DNA of 64,000 bases. Origin: Gottfriedia solisilvae (GTDB lineage: Bacteria; Bacillota; Bacilli; Bacillales; Bacillaceae_G). A program made the translations under genes and the position numbers. The stretch spans positions 1 through 64,000 of the forward strand of contig NZ_NETJ01000009.1 in NCBI RefSeq assembly GCF_002128405.1. The letters are read 5' to 3'. Positions 11,505-20,112 of this stretch are shown here, in pieces. A model generated the notes under the pieces. It was not told where the DNA came from, searched no databases, and saw only the letters and a list, made by a program, of their open reading frames with translations. The stretch's first letter is position 1. The number at the start of each line of letters is the position of its first letter.

Positions 11505-11750
11505 TGTTGATAGGGAAGAGTAAATGATTGTTCGTTATCCAGAGAGAATCACAGGTGGTGGGAGTGATTTTAACGATATACATGGAAGTGCGCCCTTGAG
11601 TCTTTAGCCGAACGATTATTTTAGTAGGTTAAAGCGGTGGAAACCGTTATATTACATGAGTTGAGATGATTTTTAATAATTATCTAAACAGAGTGGAACC
11701 GCGCAAAACAAGCGTCTCTGTGTTTAATTACACAGGGACGCTTTTTTATT
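11505..11750 (+). promoter_or_regulatory. T-box riboswitch, cysteine specific (cysES leader)
   Basis: The leader has the T-box order of elements: Stem I with AGTAA, CCAGAGAGA and GGTGGTGGGAG; a likely specifier TGC at 11589-11591 (Cys codon, fitting the genes downstream); the T-box AGAGTGGAACCGCGC (11690-11704); and a 12-bp terminator stem (11711-11722 with 11731-11742) followed by a T run. Uncharged tRNA-Cys would stabilise the antiterminator and allow transcription of cysE-cysS. The specifier assignment is inferred by position, not from a folded model. Confidence 0.93.
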
Positions 11751-11813
11751 TTTAGTACCATATTGAGATAGAGAGAACGGAATTCTTAATAAATTCTTTA
11801 AGGGGAAATGAAA

Positions 11814-12452
11814 ATGCTAAGGTACATGAAGGAAGATGTGGCGACGATATTTGAACGTGACCCAGCTGCAACAGGGTATTTAGAAGTCATTCTAACTTAT
11901 GCTGGATTACATGCATTATGGCTTTATCGATTTGCGCATTATTTCTATCGTAGAAAATGGTACTTTATTGCAAGAAGTATTTCACAATTTGCTCGCTTTC
12001 TAACAGGCATTGAAATTCATCCAGGTGCAAAAATCGGTAGACGATTCTTTATCGATCATGGGGCAGGAGTAGTTATTGGAGAAACTTGTGAAATTGGCGA
12101 TGATGTCACTATTTATCAAGGAGTAACATTAGGTGGAACAGGGAAAGAAAAAGGTAAAAGACACCCGACTCTATTAAACGGAGTACTAGTAGCGACAGGG
12201 GCAAAAGTATTAGGCTCGATTACAGTCGGAGAAAATGCAAAGATAGGTGCAAATTCAGTCGTATTAAAAGATGTTCCAAATAATACGACAGTAGTTGGTA
12301 TACCTGGAAAGATAGTTGTTCAAGATGGAATTAGAGTGAACGATCAGTTTGATCATTGTAATTTACCAGATCCTGATGCAGATAGATTGCTTCAATTAGA
12401 AGCTGAGATTCAAGAATTGAAAAGTTTACTGAGCATAACTGAAAGGAAGTAA
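11814..12452 (+). CDS. cysE: Serine O-acetyltransferase
   Basis: CysE acetylates L-serine with acetyl-CoA to O-acetylserine, the precursor for cysteine. An N-terminal helical region is followed by a left-handed beta-helix made of hexapeptide repeats ([59 protein letters not shown]); the catalytic histidine lies in IDHG. I use ATG 11814, 8 bases after AAGGGGA, giving 212 residues; ATG 11808 is in frame but only 2-3 bases from that site. The T-box upstream ties synthesis to charging of tRNA-Cys. Confidence 0.95.
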   Translation: MLRYMKEDVATIFERDPAATGYLEVILTYAGLHALWLYRFAHYFYRRKWYFIARSISQFARFLTGIEIHPGAKIGRRFFIDHGAGVVIGETCEIGDDVTIYQGVTLGGTGKEKGKRHPTLLNGVLVATGAKVLGSITVGENAKIGANSVVLKDVPNNTTVVGIPGKIVVQDGIRVNDQFDHCNLPDPDADRLLQLEAEIQELKSLLSITERK

Positions 12453-12456
12453 AAAC

Positions 12457-13857
12457 ATGGCGATTCAAATTTATAATACATTAACGAGGAAAAAAGAAGA
12501 TTTTAAACCTTTAGAAGAAGGTAAAGTAAAAATGTATGTGTGTGGGCCAACGGTATACAATTATATTCATATCGGTAATGCAAGGCCAGCAATTGTATTT
12601 GACACAGTACGACGTTATTTCGAATACCGTGGATATGACGTGAATTTTGTTTCAAACTTTACTGATGTAGATGATAAATTAATTAAAGCAGCTAACGAAC
12701 TGGGTTCAGATGTGCCAACAATCGCTGACAAATTCATAAGTGCATATTTTGAAGACGTTCAAGCTCTTGGCTGCAAAACAGCTACAAATCATCCACGTGT
12801 AATGGAAAATATGGATATTATTATTGAGTTTGTTGAGGAATTAATCAAAAAAGGGTATGCATATGAGTCAGAAGGCGATGTGTATTTCAAAACAAAAGAA
12901 TTTAATGGATACGGAAAACTTTCTCATCAATCTATTGAAGACCTACGTATCGGTGAAAGAATTGAGATTGGTGAAAAGAAAGAAGATCCCCTTGATTTTG
13001 CTCTTTGGAAAGCGGCGAAACCAGGAGAGATTTTCTGGGAAAGTCCTTGGGGTAATGGTCGACCAGGCTGGCATATCGAGTGCTCTGCAATGGCAAAAAA
13101 ATATTTAGGGGAAACAATTGATATTCACGCAGGTGGTCAAGATTTATCGTTCCCACATCATGAAAACGAAATAGCTCAATCTGAAGCGTTAAGCGGAAAA
13201 ACTTTTTCAAATTACTGGATGCATAATGGCTATATTAATATTGATAATGAAAAAATGTCAAAATCACTTGGTAACTTTGTTCTAGTACATGACATCATCA
13301 AATTAATTGATCCGATGCTTTTAAGATTCTTTATGTTATCTGTACATTACCGTCATCCAATCAACTATAGTGAAGAACTTCTACAAGAAGCTAAAAATGG
13401 ATTCGAACGTATTAAAACAGCATATCAAAATATGAAGCACAGACTTGAAAGTAGCACAAATTTAACTGAAGAAGACGAGAAATGGTTAAAAGAAATTGAA
13501 GGCGAGAAACAAGTCTTTATTAAAGTTATGGACGATGACTTTAATACTGCGAATGCAATTTCAGTGTTATATCAATTAGCTAAATCAGCAAATCAATATT
13601 TATTGGAATCACATACTTCAACGAATGTAATAAATCAATTCCTTCAGACTTTTGATGAATTATCTAGCGTTCTTGGTATCAATCTAGTAAAAGAAGAAGC
13701 AATGTTAGATGAAGAAATCGAGGCGTTAATTCAAAAACGTACAGAAGCAAGAAAAAATCGTGATTTTGCTTTAGCTGATCAAATTCGTGATCAATTAAAA
13801 GATTTAAATATTATCATTGAAGACACTCCGCAAGGTATTCGCTGGAAAAGAGGATAA
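12457..13857 (+). CDS. cysS: Cysteine--tRNA ligase
   Basis: CysS charges tRNA-Cys. The class I signatures are [16 protein letters not shown] near residue 28 (HIGN, with the first zinc cysteine) and KMSKSLGN; the other zinc ligands are in WHIECSAM and HHENE. The 466 residues are normal. It begins 4 bp after cysE, under the same T-box, so cysteine supply and use are controlled together. Confidence 0.97.
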   Translation: MAIQIYNTLTRKKEDFKPLEEGKVKMYVCGPTVYNYIHIGNARPAIVFDTVRRYFEYRGYDVNFVSNFTDVDDKLIKAANELGSDVPTIADKFISAYFEDVQALGCKTATNHPRVMENMDIIIEFVEELIKKGYAYESEGDVYFKTKEFNGYGKLSHQSIEDLRIGERIEIGEKKEDPLDFALWKAAKPGEIFWESPWGNGRPGWHIECSAMAKKYLGETIDIHAGGQDLSFPHHENEIAQSEALSGKTFSNYWMHNGYINIDNEKMSKSLGNFVLVHDIIKLIDPMLLRFFMLSVHYRHPINYSEELLQEAKNGFERIKTAYQNMKHRLESSTNLTEEDEKWLKEIEGEKQVFIKVMDDDFNTANAISVLYQLAKSANQYLLESHTSTNVINQFLQTFDELSSVLGINLVKEEAMLDEEIEALIQKRTEARKNRDFALADQIRDQLKDLNIIIEDTPQGIRWKRG

Positions 13858-13861
13858 CTTG

Positions 13862-14278
13862 ATGATTGAAAGTAGTCAAAATATAGATGTAAAACAGCTG
13901 AATAGTTTAGCTCTTGCATATATAGGTGATGCTGTATACGAAATTTATGTACGACATCACCTCCTTGCAAAAGGAACCGTACGACCGCATCAACTCCATA
14001 AAGCAGCAACTAGTTTTGTTTCTGCAAAAGGACAAGCTAAAGTAATCAGAGAAATGCTATCTTCTGACTTTCTGTCTGAAGAAGAAATAGCTGTTGTAAA
14101 AAGAGGGAGAAACGCCAAGTCGGGTACAGTCCCTAAAAATACAGATGTTCAAACATATAGATATGCTACGGCAATTGAAGCCTTGATTGGATATCATTAT
14201 TTACTAAAAAATGAAGATAGACTCAATAGTATTGTGCAATTTGCAATTCAATTTATTGAGAATGAAAAAGGAGTATAA
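13862..14278 (+). CDS. mrnC: Mini-ribonuclease 3 (MrnC)
   Basis: MrnC is an RNase III catalytic domain without the dsRNA-binding domain; in B. subtilis it matures both ends of 23S rRNA. The signature [20 protein letters not shown] contains the metal-binding acidic residues, and KRGRNAKSG...[21 protein letters not shown] carries the second set. ATG 13862 gives 138 residues and follows AAAAGAGG by 8 bases; an in-frame ATG further upstream lies inside cysS and is not used. Confidence 0.94.
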   Translation: MIESSQNIDVKQLNSLALAYIGDAVYEIYVRHHLLAKGTVRPHQLHKAATSFVSAKGQAKVIREMLSSDFLSEEEIAVVKRGRNAKSGTVPKNTDVQTYRYATAIEALIGYHYLLKNEDRLNSIVQFAIQFIENEKGV

Positions 14279-14279
14279 C

Positions 14280-15023
14280 ATGTCAGAGGAATTTATTATT
14301 GGACGTAACCCCGTTATGGAAGCGATACGTTCAGGTCGAGATATTAATAAAATATGGGTAAGTGATAGCGCAAATAAAGGACAAATTCATAAGCTTTTAG
14401 AATTAGCGAATGAAAACAAAGTATTAGTTCAAAAAGCACCTAATAAAAAATTAGATGGTATGGTTCAAGGGAATCACCAAGGTGTAATTGCTCAAGTTGC
14501 TGCTTATGAATATGTTGAGGTTGAAGACTTATTCGAGGTTGCGAATAGTCGTAATGAACAACCATTCTTCATCATACTTGATGAAATTGAAGATCCACAC
14601 AATTTAGGGTCTATTATGAGAACTGCAGATGCTGTTGGTGCACATGGTATTATCATTCCAAAAAGAAGAGCGGTTGGATTAACTTCAGCAGTAGCAAAAT
14701 CTTCTACAGGAGCAATTGAATATATCCCTGTTGCAAGAGTAACGAATCTTGCAAGAACAGTAGATGACTTAAAACAAAAAGGCGTTTGGATTTTCGGTAC
14801 GGATGCAAAAGGTGCTGAGGATTATCGTAAAATGGACGGCGAAATCTCACTTGGTTTAATTATCGGTAGTGAGGGCAAAGGTATGAGCAGAATTTTAAAA
14901 GAAAAATGTGACTTTCTAATTAAACTGCCAATGGTTGGTAAAGTTACTTCGTTAAACGCATCTGTTGCTGCAAGTTTATTAATGTATGAAGTACACCGCA
15001 AGAGAAATCCTCTTGAATCATAA
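14280..15023 (+). CDS. rlmB: 23S rRNA (guanosine-2'-O-)-methyltransferase RlmB
   Basis: This SpoU-family enzyme methylates the ribose of a conserved 23S rRNA guanosine. The N-terminal L30e-like RNA-binding domain (to about residue 80) leads to the trefoil-knot SPOUT domain with the three motifs DEIEDPHNLGSIMRTADA, VIGSEGKGMSR-like IIGSEGKGMSRI and LPMVGKVTSLNASVA. ATG 14280 gives 247 residues and follows AAAGGAG closely; it overlaps nothing and lies 1 bp after mrnC, suggesting coupled translation. Confidence 0.95.
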   Translation: MSEEFIIGRNPVMEAIRSGRDINKIWVSDSANKGQIHKLLELANENKVLVQKAPNKKLDGMVQGNHQGVIAQVAAYEYVEVEDLFEVANSRNEQPFFIILDEIEDPHNLGSIMRTADAVGAHGIIIPKRRAVGLTSAVAKSSTGAIEYIPVARVTNLARTVDDLKQKGVWIFGTDAKGAEDYRKMDGEISLGLIIGSEGKGMSRILKEKCDFLIKLPMVGKVTSLNASVAASLLMYEVHRKRNPLES

Positions 15024-15537
15024 AAAGAAAGAAATCTTGATAGTAGATGGTTATAACATGATTGGAGCTTGGCCAAATCTAAGAAATCTTCGAGATGTAG
15101 ACTTTGATAAATCTCGAGACTTGCTGATTACATTACTTGCTGAGTACAAAGCTTCTACTGGAATGAGCGTCATTGTCGTATTTGATGCTCATTTTGTAAA
15201 CGGAATTGAAAAAGTAGATAAGCATTCGAAAGTAGAAGTAATTTTTACACGTAAAAATCAATCTGCTGATGAAAAGATTGAAAAACTTGCAATCGAGCTC
15301 CGTCATGTAAACCATCAAATCTATGTTGCAACTTCGGATTTTACAGAGCAATGGCAAATTTTTGGGCAAGGTGCGCTTCGGATTCCGGCAATGGAGTTAT
15401 ATCGTTCAGTTACACAAAATAAAAAAATGATCAGTAGCAAAATTAAAGAAATACCTGATCAAAGGCTGACAATAGGCAAAAAATTAAATTCAAAACAAAC
15501 AGAAATTTTAGAAAAATGGCGAAGAGGGGAACGATGA
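15013..15537 (+). CDS. rae1: Ribosome-dependent mRNA endonuclease Rae1 (YacP)
   Basis: A NYN/PIN-like nuclease: ILIVDGYNMIGAWP at the N terminus and VVFDAH carry the acidic residues, with TSDFTEQWQIFGQGALRI further on. In B. subtilis this protein enters the ribosomal A site and cuts mRNA. The C terminus EKWRRGE also matches. The start is uncertain: TTG 15013 overlaps the end of rlmB by 11 bp and has AAGAGA in front; ATG 14986 and TTG 15037 are alternatives with weaker ribosome sites. Confidence 0.88.
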   Translation: MNHKKKEILIVDGYNMIGAWPNLRNLRDVDFDKSRDLLITLLAEYKASTGMSVIVVFDAHFVNGIEKVDKHSKVEVIFTRKNQSADEKIEKLAIELRHVNHQIYVATSDFTEQWQIFGQGALRIPAMELYRSVTQNKKMISSKIKEIPDQRLTIGKKLNSKQTEILEKWRRGER

Positions 15538-15541
15538 CTTA

Positions 15542-15570
15542 TTGTTTCCTTTTTCTTTGTACTGTATAAT
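15542..15570 (+). promoter_or_regulatory. sigH promoter (sigma-A type)
   Basis: TTGTTT (15542-15547) and TATAAT (15565-15570) are 17 bp apart, about 30 bp before the sigH start. The -35 box is imperfect. In B. subtilis sigH transcription is held down by AbrB, which has no clear consensus to look for here. Confidence 0.65.
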
Positions 15571-15601
15571 GAGGTAAATTGTACGGTCGGAGGTGCTAAT
15601 T

Positions 15602-16252
15602 TTGAACGTTGAACAGGAATTAAAACTAATGGTAGAATATGGTCCTTTGGAGGATGAGGTAATCTTAGAATATGTCCGAGAAGGAGACCAAGAAGCACTT
15701 ACATTTTTAATTCAAAAATACCGTAATTTTGTTAAAGCTAAATCTAGATCTTATTTTCTAATTGGTGCAGACCGTGAAGATATTATTCAAGAGGGTATGA
15801 TAGGCCTGTACAAAGCAATTCGTGACTATAAAGAAGACAAGCTTTCGTCCTTTAAGGCGTTTGCAGAATTATGCATTACAAGACAAATTATTACAGCGAT
15901 CAAAACAGCAACAAGACAAAAGCATATACCATTAAATTCATATGTATCGTTGGACAAGCCAATATACGATGAAGAGTCAGATCGTACTTTATTAGATGTA
16001 TTGACTGAATCTAAAAATATGGATCCAGAAGAACTTGTTATAAATCAAGAAGAAAATGTGGACATAGAATTAAAAATGTCAGAATTATTAAGCGATTTAG
16101 AAAGAAAAGTATTATCACTTTACTTAGACGGGCGTTCCTATCAGGAGATTTCCGAGGAATTAAACAGACATGTAAAGTCAATTGATAATGCACTACAACG
16201 TGTAAAAAGGAAGTTAGAAAGATATATGGAAATTAGAGAACTATCTGTATAG
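15602..16252 (+). CDS. sigH: RNA polymerase sigma-H factor
   Basis: Sigma-H directs early sporulation and competence genes. Region 2 includes FLIGADREDIIQEGMIGLYKAIRD and region 4 contains the helix-turn-helix SYQEISEELNRHVKSIDNALQRVK. Both are near-identical to the B. subtilis protein, while the first 20 residues vary. I choose TTG 15602, 7 bases after GGAGGT, giving 216 residues; GTG 15593 is in frame but overlaps the ribosome site. Confidence 0.95.
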   Translation: MNVEQELKLMVEYGPLEDEVILEYVREGDQEALTFLIQKYRNFVKAKSRSYFLIGADREDIIQEGMIGLYKAIRDYKEDKLSSFKAFAELCITRQIITAIKTATRQKHIPLNSYVSLDKPIYDEESDRTLLDVLTESKNMDPEELVINQEENVDIELKMSELLSDLERKVLSLYLDGRSYQEISEELNRHVKSIDNALQRVKRKLERYMEIRELSV

Positions 16253-16271
16253 AGGTTTTCTTTAATACGGT

Positions 16272-16300
16272 TTGACAGTTTAGGGGACACATGTTACATT
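16272..16300 (+). promoter_or_regulatory. Promoter of rpmG-secE
   Basis: TTGACA (16272-16277) and TACATT (16295-16300) are 17 bp apart, with TGT directly before the -10 box as an extended -10. It lies 40 bp before rpmG. Confidence 0.8.
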
Positions 16301-16339
16301 TTTAATGGATAATTATAGATGAATTAGGTTGGTGTCACC

Positions 16340-16489
16340 ATGAGAAAAAAAGTTGTCCTGTCGTGCACTACTTGCAATAATAGAAACTACTCCACAATGA
16401 AAAATTCTACTACTACTGTAGAACGTTTGGAGATGAAGAAGTTTTGTAAAACGTGTAATGAACATACTACACATAAAGAAACAAAATAA
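16340..16489 (+). CDS. rpmG: 50S ribosomal protein L33
   Basis: A 49-residue L33 of the zinc-binding type: CxxC pairs at C9/C12 and C36/C39 make a zinc ribbon, and [10 protein letters not shown] and [16 protein letters not shown] are typical. Bacilli often keep a second, zinc-free copy induced by zinc starvation; this copy is the zinc-dependent kind. The gene sits directly before secE, its usual place. AGGTTGGTG upstream is the likely ribosome site. Confidence 0.95.
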   Translation: MRKKVVLSCTTCNNRNYSTMKNSTTTVERLEMKKFCKTCNEHTTHKETK

Positions 16490-16628
16490 ATGAAATAATT
16501 GCGGGTGTCCTTGATCAGTATTAGAATCATAGCTTTTCTGTATATAGCATGTAACGACGCTCTATTTGTACGGACAAGCGGGACGTTTACGCATTTCTCT
16601 AAACAAGTATATATTGGGGGTTGCGTCA

Positions 16629-16811
16629 ATGGGTCGTATCGGTAAATTTTTTCGCGATGTAAAAAGCGAAATGAAGAAAGTTTCTTGGCCTAAAAGAAAA
16701 GAATTAGTTAATTCAACGGTGACAGTTGTAGCTACAGTTGTTGTCTTTGTATTATTCTTTGCTGTGCTTGATACAGGAATTTCTGAGTTAATCCGACTTA
16801 TTCTTGAATAA
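16629..16811 (+). CDS. secE: Preprotein translocase subunit SecE
   Basis: SecE clamps SecY in the membrane channel. The 60-residue protein has the amphipathic helix FFRDVKSEMKKVSWPKRKEL and one transmembrane segment (about residues 32-54), the short Gram-positive form. ATG 16629 follows TTGGGGG by 6 bases; an in-frame ATG at 16566 would add 21 unrelated residues and is rejected. Confidence 0.95.
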   Translation: MGRIGKFFRDVKSEMKKVSWPKRKELVNSTVTVVATVVVFVLFFAVLDTGISELIRLILE

Positions 16812-16834
16812 GTTAAAACTAAATGTGCTATAAT
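16804..16834 (+). promoter_or_regulatory. Extended -10 promoter between secE and nusG
   Basis: TATAAT (16829-16834) is preceded by TGC, making the extended box TGCTATAAT. A TTGAAT lies 19 bp upstream over the secE stop codon, a longer spacing than usual but tolerable with an extended -10. The start site would fall only about a dozen bases before the hairpin at 16853. Confidence 0.65.
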
Positions 16835-16852
16835 GAATGATAATGTTTAAAG

Positions 16853-16876
16853 AAAAGCCCGGTAACGGGTTTTTTA
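16853..16876 (+). terminator. Terminator/attenuator between secE and nusG
   Basis: AAAAGCCCG pairs with CGGGTTTTT around a GTAA tetraloop and ends in a T run. It lies upstream of nusG and just downstream of a promoter, so it may act as an attenuator rather than a plain operon end. Confidence 0.75.
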
Positions 16877-16923
16877 ATTTGCAAAGAAAGTTGACCGGGG
16901 AGGGAAGGACTTAGTCCTCTAAA

Positions 16924-17457
16924 ATGGAAAAAAGTTGGTATGTTGTTCATACTTATTCAGGATATGAGAATAAGGTAAAAGCTAATCTAGAAAAGCGTGT
17001 AGAAACAATGGGAATGCAAGATAAGATTTTCCGAGTAATCGTTCCTGAAGAATCAGAAGTTGAAATGAAGAACGGTAAAGAAAAAGTTACAAAACGTAAA
17101 GTGTTTCCTGGTTACGTTTTAGTTGAAATCGTTATGACGGATGATTCATGGTATGTTGTACGTAATACACCAGGTGTAACAGGGTTTGTTGGTTCAGCGG
17201 GTTCAGGTTCAAAGCCGACACCTCTGTTAGAAGAAGAAATCACACATATCCTTAAACATATGGGTCTTGATGAACAAGTAATTGATTTCGATTTAGAAGT
17301 AAATGAAGTTGTTCGTTTAAAAGAAGGACCATTTGCTAATTACACTGGTTCAATAAAAGAAATTGATTTTGAAAAGAAAAAAGTTACAGTGCTAGTAGAG
17401 TTCTTTAATAAAGAAACGCCTGTAGAACTAGATTTACATCTTGTAGAAAAATTATAA
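16924..17457 (+). CDS. nusG: Transcription termination/antitermination protein NusG
   Basis: NusG binds RNA polymerase and modulates pausing; in Bacillus it is pro-pausing. The NGN domain starts EKSWYVVHTYSGYENKVKANLEKR and the KOW domain is VRLKEGPFANYTGSIKEIDFEKKKVTVLVE. Its 177 residues match B. subtilis. The ribosome site GGGGAGGG (16897-16904) is 19 bases from the ATG, but a small hairpin AGGAC/GTCCT (16906-16918) in between would bring the two close. Confidence 0.96.
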   Translation: MEKSWYVVHTYSGYENKVKANLEKRVETMGMQDKIFRVIVPEESEVEMKNGKEKVTKRKVFPGYVLVEIVMTDDSWYVVRNTPGVTGFVGSAGSGSKPTPLLEEEITHILKHMGLDEQVIDFDLEVNEVVRLKEGPFANYTGSIKEIDFEKKKVTVLVEFFNKETPVELDLHLVEKL

Positions 17458-17571
17458 TACTAGACCTTGCTTTTTTATTTTGAAAGTGTTAGACTTTTAA
17501 AGGTCAATATGCATCGATTAGATGGTATTAACTTCTGTATAAGAATATGCATGAGAATGCAAACGATATGA

Positions 17572-17598
17572 GTGGGAGGGTGAATCCCTATTACCACA
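17572..17598 (+). promoter_or_regulatory. Putative L1-binding stem-loop before rplK
   Basis: GTGG (17572-17575) pairs with CCAC (17594-17597), and inside AGGG pairs with CCCT, leaving asymmetric internal bases. The same pattern recurs before rplA (18122-18149). Ribosomal protein L1 represses its own operon through such a site in other bacteria; here the function is inferred from the duplicate and its position. The rest of 17458-17623 shows no gene. Confidence 0.6.
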
Positions 17599-17623
17599 TC
17601 ACGGACTTAAGGAGGTGTGTCTC

Positions 17624-18049
17624 GTGGCTAAAAAAGTAATTAAAATGGTAAAATTGCAAATTCCTGCAGGAAAAGCAAACCCAGCACCACCAGTTGGTCC
17701 TGCATTAGGACAAGCAGGTGTTAACATCATGGGATTCTGTAAAGAGTTCAACGCTCGTACAGCTGACCAAGCTGGTTTAATTATTCCTGTTGAAATCACA
17801 GTATTCGAAGATCGTTCGTTTACGTTTATTACGAAAACTCCTCCTGCTGCTGTACTTCTTAAAGTAGCGGCTGGTATCGAGTCTGGTTCTGGTGAACCAA
17901 ATCGTAAAAAAGTAGCAACAGTAAAACGCGATAAAGTACGTGAGATTGCTGAAACTAAAATGCCTGATTTAAACGCTGCTTCAGTTGAAGCTGCTATGCG
18001 TATGGTTGAAGGTACTGCACGTAGTATGGGTATCGTTATTGAAGACTAA
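17624..18049 (+). CDS. rplK: 50S ribosomal protein L11
   Basis: L11 forms the GTPase-associated centre with 23S rRNA and is the site of thiostrepton action and RelA sensing. The 141 residues include the N-terminal proline-rich [21 protein letters not shown] and the RNA-binding C-terminal domain. The start is GTG 17624, 6 bases after AAGGAGGTG; an upstream in-frame GTG (17615) overlaps the ribosome site. Confidence 0.97.
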   Translation: MAKKVIKMVKLQIPAGKANPAPPVGPALGQAGVNIMGFCKEFNARTADQAGLIIPVEITVFEDRSFTFITKTPPAAVLLKVAAGIESGSGEPNRKKVATVKRDKVREIAETKMPDLNAASVEAAMRMVEGTARSMGIVIED

Positions 18050-18077
18050 TCCCATCTTCAATAAGGTGTGATTGAGG

Positions 18078-18119
18078 AGGTTGCGAACATCGCTTTTGGT
18101 GTACTATCGCAACCTTTAT
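18078..18119 (+). promoter_or_regulatory. Hairpin in the rplK-rplA spacer
   Basis: AGGTTGCGA (18078-18086) pairs with TCGCAACCT (18107-18115) and is followed by a short TTATT. It could be a weak terminator or an RNA processing site between rplK and rplA. Confidence 0.5.
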
Positions 18120-18121
18120 TC

Positions 18122-18149
18122 GTGGGAGGAAAATCCGTTAAAACCACAT
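18122..18149 (+). promoter_or_regulatory. Putative L1-binding stem-loop before rplA
   Basis: GTGG (18122-18125) pairs with CCAC (18144-18147) around an inner GGA/TCC helix, with GA and GTTAAAA unpaired. The primary sequence GTGGGAGG..AATCC..ACCACAT is shared with the site before rplK, and it lies next to the rplA ribosome site, fitting feedback control by L1. Confidence 0.6.
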
Positions 18150-18164
18150 TAGGAGGAAAAGAAC

Positions 18165-18854
18165 ATGGCTAACAAAGGTAAAAAGTACCAAGAAGCTATT
18201 AAATTAGTAGATCGTACAGCTGTTTACGCTGTAAACGAAGCTGTAGAACTAGTAAAGAAAACTACAACTGTTAACTTTGACGCAACTGTTGAAGTGGCAT
18301 TCCGTTTAGGAGTAGATCCAAAGAAAGCTGACCAACAAATTCGTGGTGCAGTAGTTCTTCCACACGGTACTGGTAAAGTACAACGTGTATTAGTATTCGC
18401 TAAAGGTGAAAAAGCTAAAGAAGCTGAAGCTGCTGGTGCTGATTTCGTAGGCGATGCTGAAATGATCGCTAAAATCCAAAAAGGTTGGTTCGACTTTGAT
18501 GTAGTAGTAGCAACTCCAGACATGATGGCTGAAGTTGGTAAATTAGGACGTGTATTAGGACCTAAAGGTTTAATGCCAAACCCTAAAACAGGAACTGTTA
18601 CATTTGATGTAACTAAAGCTGTTAACGAAATCAAAGCTGGTAAAGTTGAATACCGTGTTGATAAAGCTGGTAACATTCACGTACCAATCGGTAAAGTATC
18701 TTTCGAAAACGAAAAGTTAGTAGAAAACTTTACAACAATCTTCGAAACTATGGTTAAAGTTAAACCTGCTGCTGCTAAAGGAACATACATGAAGAACGTA
18801 GCAATCACTTCAACTATGGGCCCTGGTATCAAAGTAGATCCAGCTAGTTTCTAA
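18165..18854 (+). CDS. rplA: 50S ribosomal protein L1
   Basis: L1 forms the mobile stalk near the E site that moves deacylated tRNA out. The 229 residues (B. subtilis 232) show the two-domain L1 fold with the signature [13 protein letters not shown] and the second-domain motif [19 protein letters not shown]. It follows rplK after 115 bp that hold a hairpin and a putative autoregulatory site. Confidence 0.97.
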   Translation: MANKGKKYQEAIKLVDRTAVYAVNEAVELVKKTTTVNFDATVEVAFRLGVDPKKADQQIRGAVVLPHGTGKVQRVLVFAKGEKAKEAEAAGADFVGDAEMIAKIQKGWFDFDVVVATPDMMAEVGKLGRVLGPKGLMPNPKTGTVTFDVTKAVNEIKAGKVEYRVDKAGNIHVPIGKVSFENEKLVENFTTIFETMVKVKPAAAKGTYMKNVAITSTMGPGIKVDPASF

Positions 18855-18868
18855 GATAAAAAACAAAG

Positions 18869-18897
18869 TTGACAATTCGACAAGAACTCTCTATAAT
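18869..18897 (+). promoter_or_regulatory. Consensus promoter of rplJ-rplL
   Basis: TTGACA (18869-18874) and TATAAT (18892-18897) are perfect sigma-A boxes 17 bp apart, just after the rplA stop codon. Transcription from here covers the L10 leader. Confidence 0.9.
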
Positions 18898-18903
18898 GGA
18901 GAT

Positions 18904-19036
18904 TGTCTTGCTAATTAAATAGACTACCGTAGACAGTAGGTGCGTAAGCTTAATATCCTGCCGAGGTGTATAACTGATAAATTCGTGCATATACAGCCTC
19001 CATGTCTTTTTTTGAAAAATTCGTGGAGGTTTTGTT
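18904..19036 (+). promoter_or_regulatory. L10 ribosomal protein leader with attenuator
   Basis: The transcribed leader upstream of rplJ has the layout of the Bacillus L10 leader, including AGACTACCGTAGACAGTAGG and CTGCCGAGGTG, and ends in a stem CCTCCATG/CGTGGAGG (18997-19004 with 19022-19029) plus TTTTGTT. Binding of the L10(L12)4 complex to the upstream fold is the known way such leaders control rplJL. Confidence 0.8.
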
Positions 19037-19088
19037 ATGAGTTACACTTTTGCGGTATACACACTAAAACCCACAGGAGGTGTAATAA

Positions 19089-19589
19089 ATGAGCGCAGTA
19101 TTAGAAGCAAAAAAACAAGTTGTATCTGAAGTAGCTGCTAAATTACGTGAGAGCAAATCAACAATTGTTGTTGACTACCGTGGTTTAAATGTTGCTGAAG
19201 TAACTGAATTACGTAAGCAATTACGTGAAGCTGGTGTTGAGTTCAAAGTTTACAAAAACACTTTAACTCGTCGTGCTGCTGAAGAAGCTGGCTTAGCTGG
19301 TTTAAACGAAGCATTAACTGGTCCAAACGCAATCGCGTTTAGTACGGAGGATGTAATTGCTCCTGCTAAAGTAATCAACGACTTCGCTAAAAAACATGAT
19401 GCTTTAGAAATTAAAGCTGGTGTAATCGAAGGAAACGTTGCTACAGTTGAAGAAGTGAAAGCTCTTGCTGAACTTCCATCTCGCGAAGGTTTACTTTCTA
19501 TGTTGCTTAGCGTGCTACAAGCACCAATCCGCAACTTCGCTCTTGCAACTAAAGCAGTTGCAGAACAAAAAGAAGAACAAGGCGCTTAA
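19089..19589 (+). CDS. rplJ: 50S ribosomal protein L10
   Basis: L10 anchors the L7/L12 stalk to the 23S rRNA. The 166 residues show the N-terminal rRNA/L11-binding domain ([35 protein letters not shown]) and the C-terminal helix that carries L12 dimers. It has its own promoter and leader and is paired with rplL 54 bp downstream. Confidence 0.97.
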   Translation: MSAVLEAKKQVVSEVAAKLRESKSTIVVDYRGLNVAEVTELRKQLREAGVEFKVYKNTLTRRAAEEAGLAGLNEALTGPNAIAFSTEDVIAPAKVINDFAKKHDALEIKAGVIEGNVATVEEVKALAELPSREGLLSMLLSVLQAPIRNFALATKAVAEQKEEQGA

Positions 19590-19643
19590 TGCCAAAATTG
19601 CATAAAAACTATTATTGAAGGTATATATAAGGAGGAAATAACA

Positions 19644-20006
19644 ATGACTAAAGAACAAATCATTGAAGCAGTTAAAAACATGACTGTATTAGAATTAAAT
19701 GACTTAGTAAAAGCTATCGAAGAAGAGTTTGGCGTAACTGCTGCTGCTCCTATGGCTATGATGGCTGGTGGCGGTGCTGAAGCTGCTGCTGAGCAAACTG
19801 AATTTGACGTAGTATTAGCTGGCGCTGGCGACCAAAAAATTAAAGTAATCAAAGTAGTTCGTGAATTAACTGGATTAGGATTAAAAGAAGCTAAAGAATT
19901 AGTTGACAACACTCCTAAAGCAGTTAAAGAAGGAATCAGCAAAGAAGAAGCTGAAGAAATGAAAGCTAAACTTGAAGAAGTTGGCGCTTCTGTAGAAGTT
20001 AAGTAA
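19644..20006 (+). CDS. rplL: 50S ribosomal protein L7/L12
   Basis: L12 dimers recruit translation factors. The 120 residues have the N-terminal dimerisation helices, an alanine-rich hinge (about 33-50, [18 protein letters not shown]) and the C-terminal factor-binding domain with [24 protein letters not shown]. It is followed by a clear terminator. Confidence 0.97.
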   Translation: MTKEQIIEAVKNMTVLELNDLVKAIEEEFGVTAAAPMAMMAGGGAEAAAEQTEFDVVLAGAGDQKIKVIKVVRELTGLGLKEAKELVDNTPKAVKEGISKEEAEEMKAKLEEVGASVEVK

Positions 20007-20023
20007 TTTCTAATCGTTTTTAC

Positions 20024-20052
20024 AAAAGCTCGCATTTATGCGGGCTTTTTTT
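20024..20052 (+). terminator. Terminator after rplL
   Basis: AAAGCTCGCA pairs with TGCGGGCTTT around a TTTA loop, followed by seven T residues. Confidence 0.92.
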
Positions 20053-20112
20053 GTACATATAGAGTTGTGATTGGGAAGACTAATCAGTATCAAAGATGGA
20101 AGAAGGATTTAA

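Noticed and set aside
18224-18676. A 150-codon reverse-strand frame inside rplA
   Set aside because: It is the shadow of a highly biased ribosomal gene; no ribosome site or promoter on that strand, and rplA explains the sequence fully.
19586-20035. Reverse-strand frame covering rplL
   Set aside because: It overlaps all of rplL and the rplL terminator, so it is an artefact of alanine-rich codon use.
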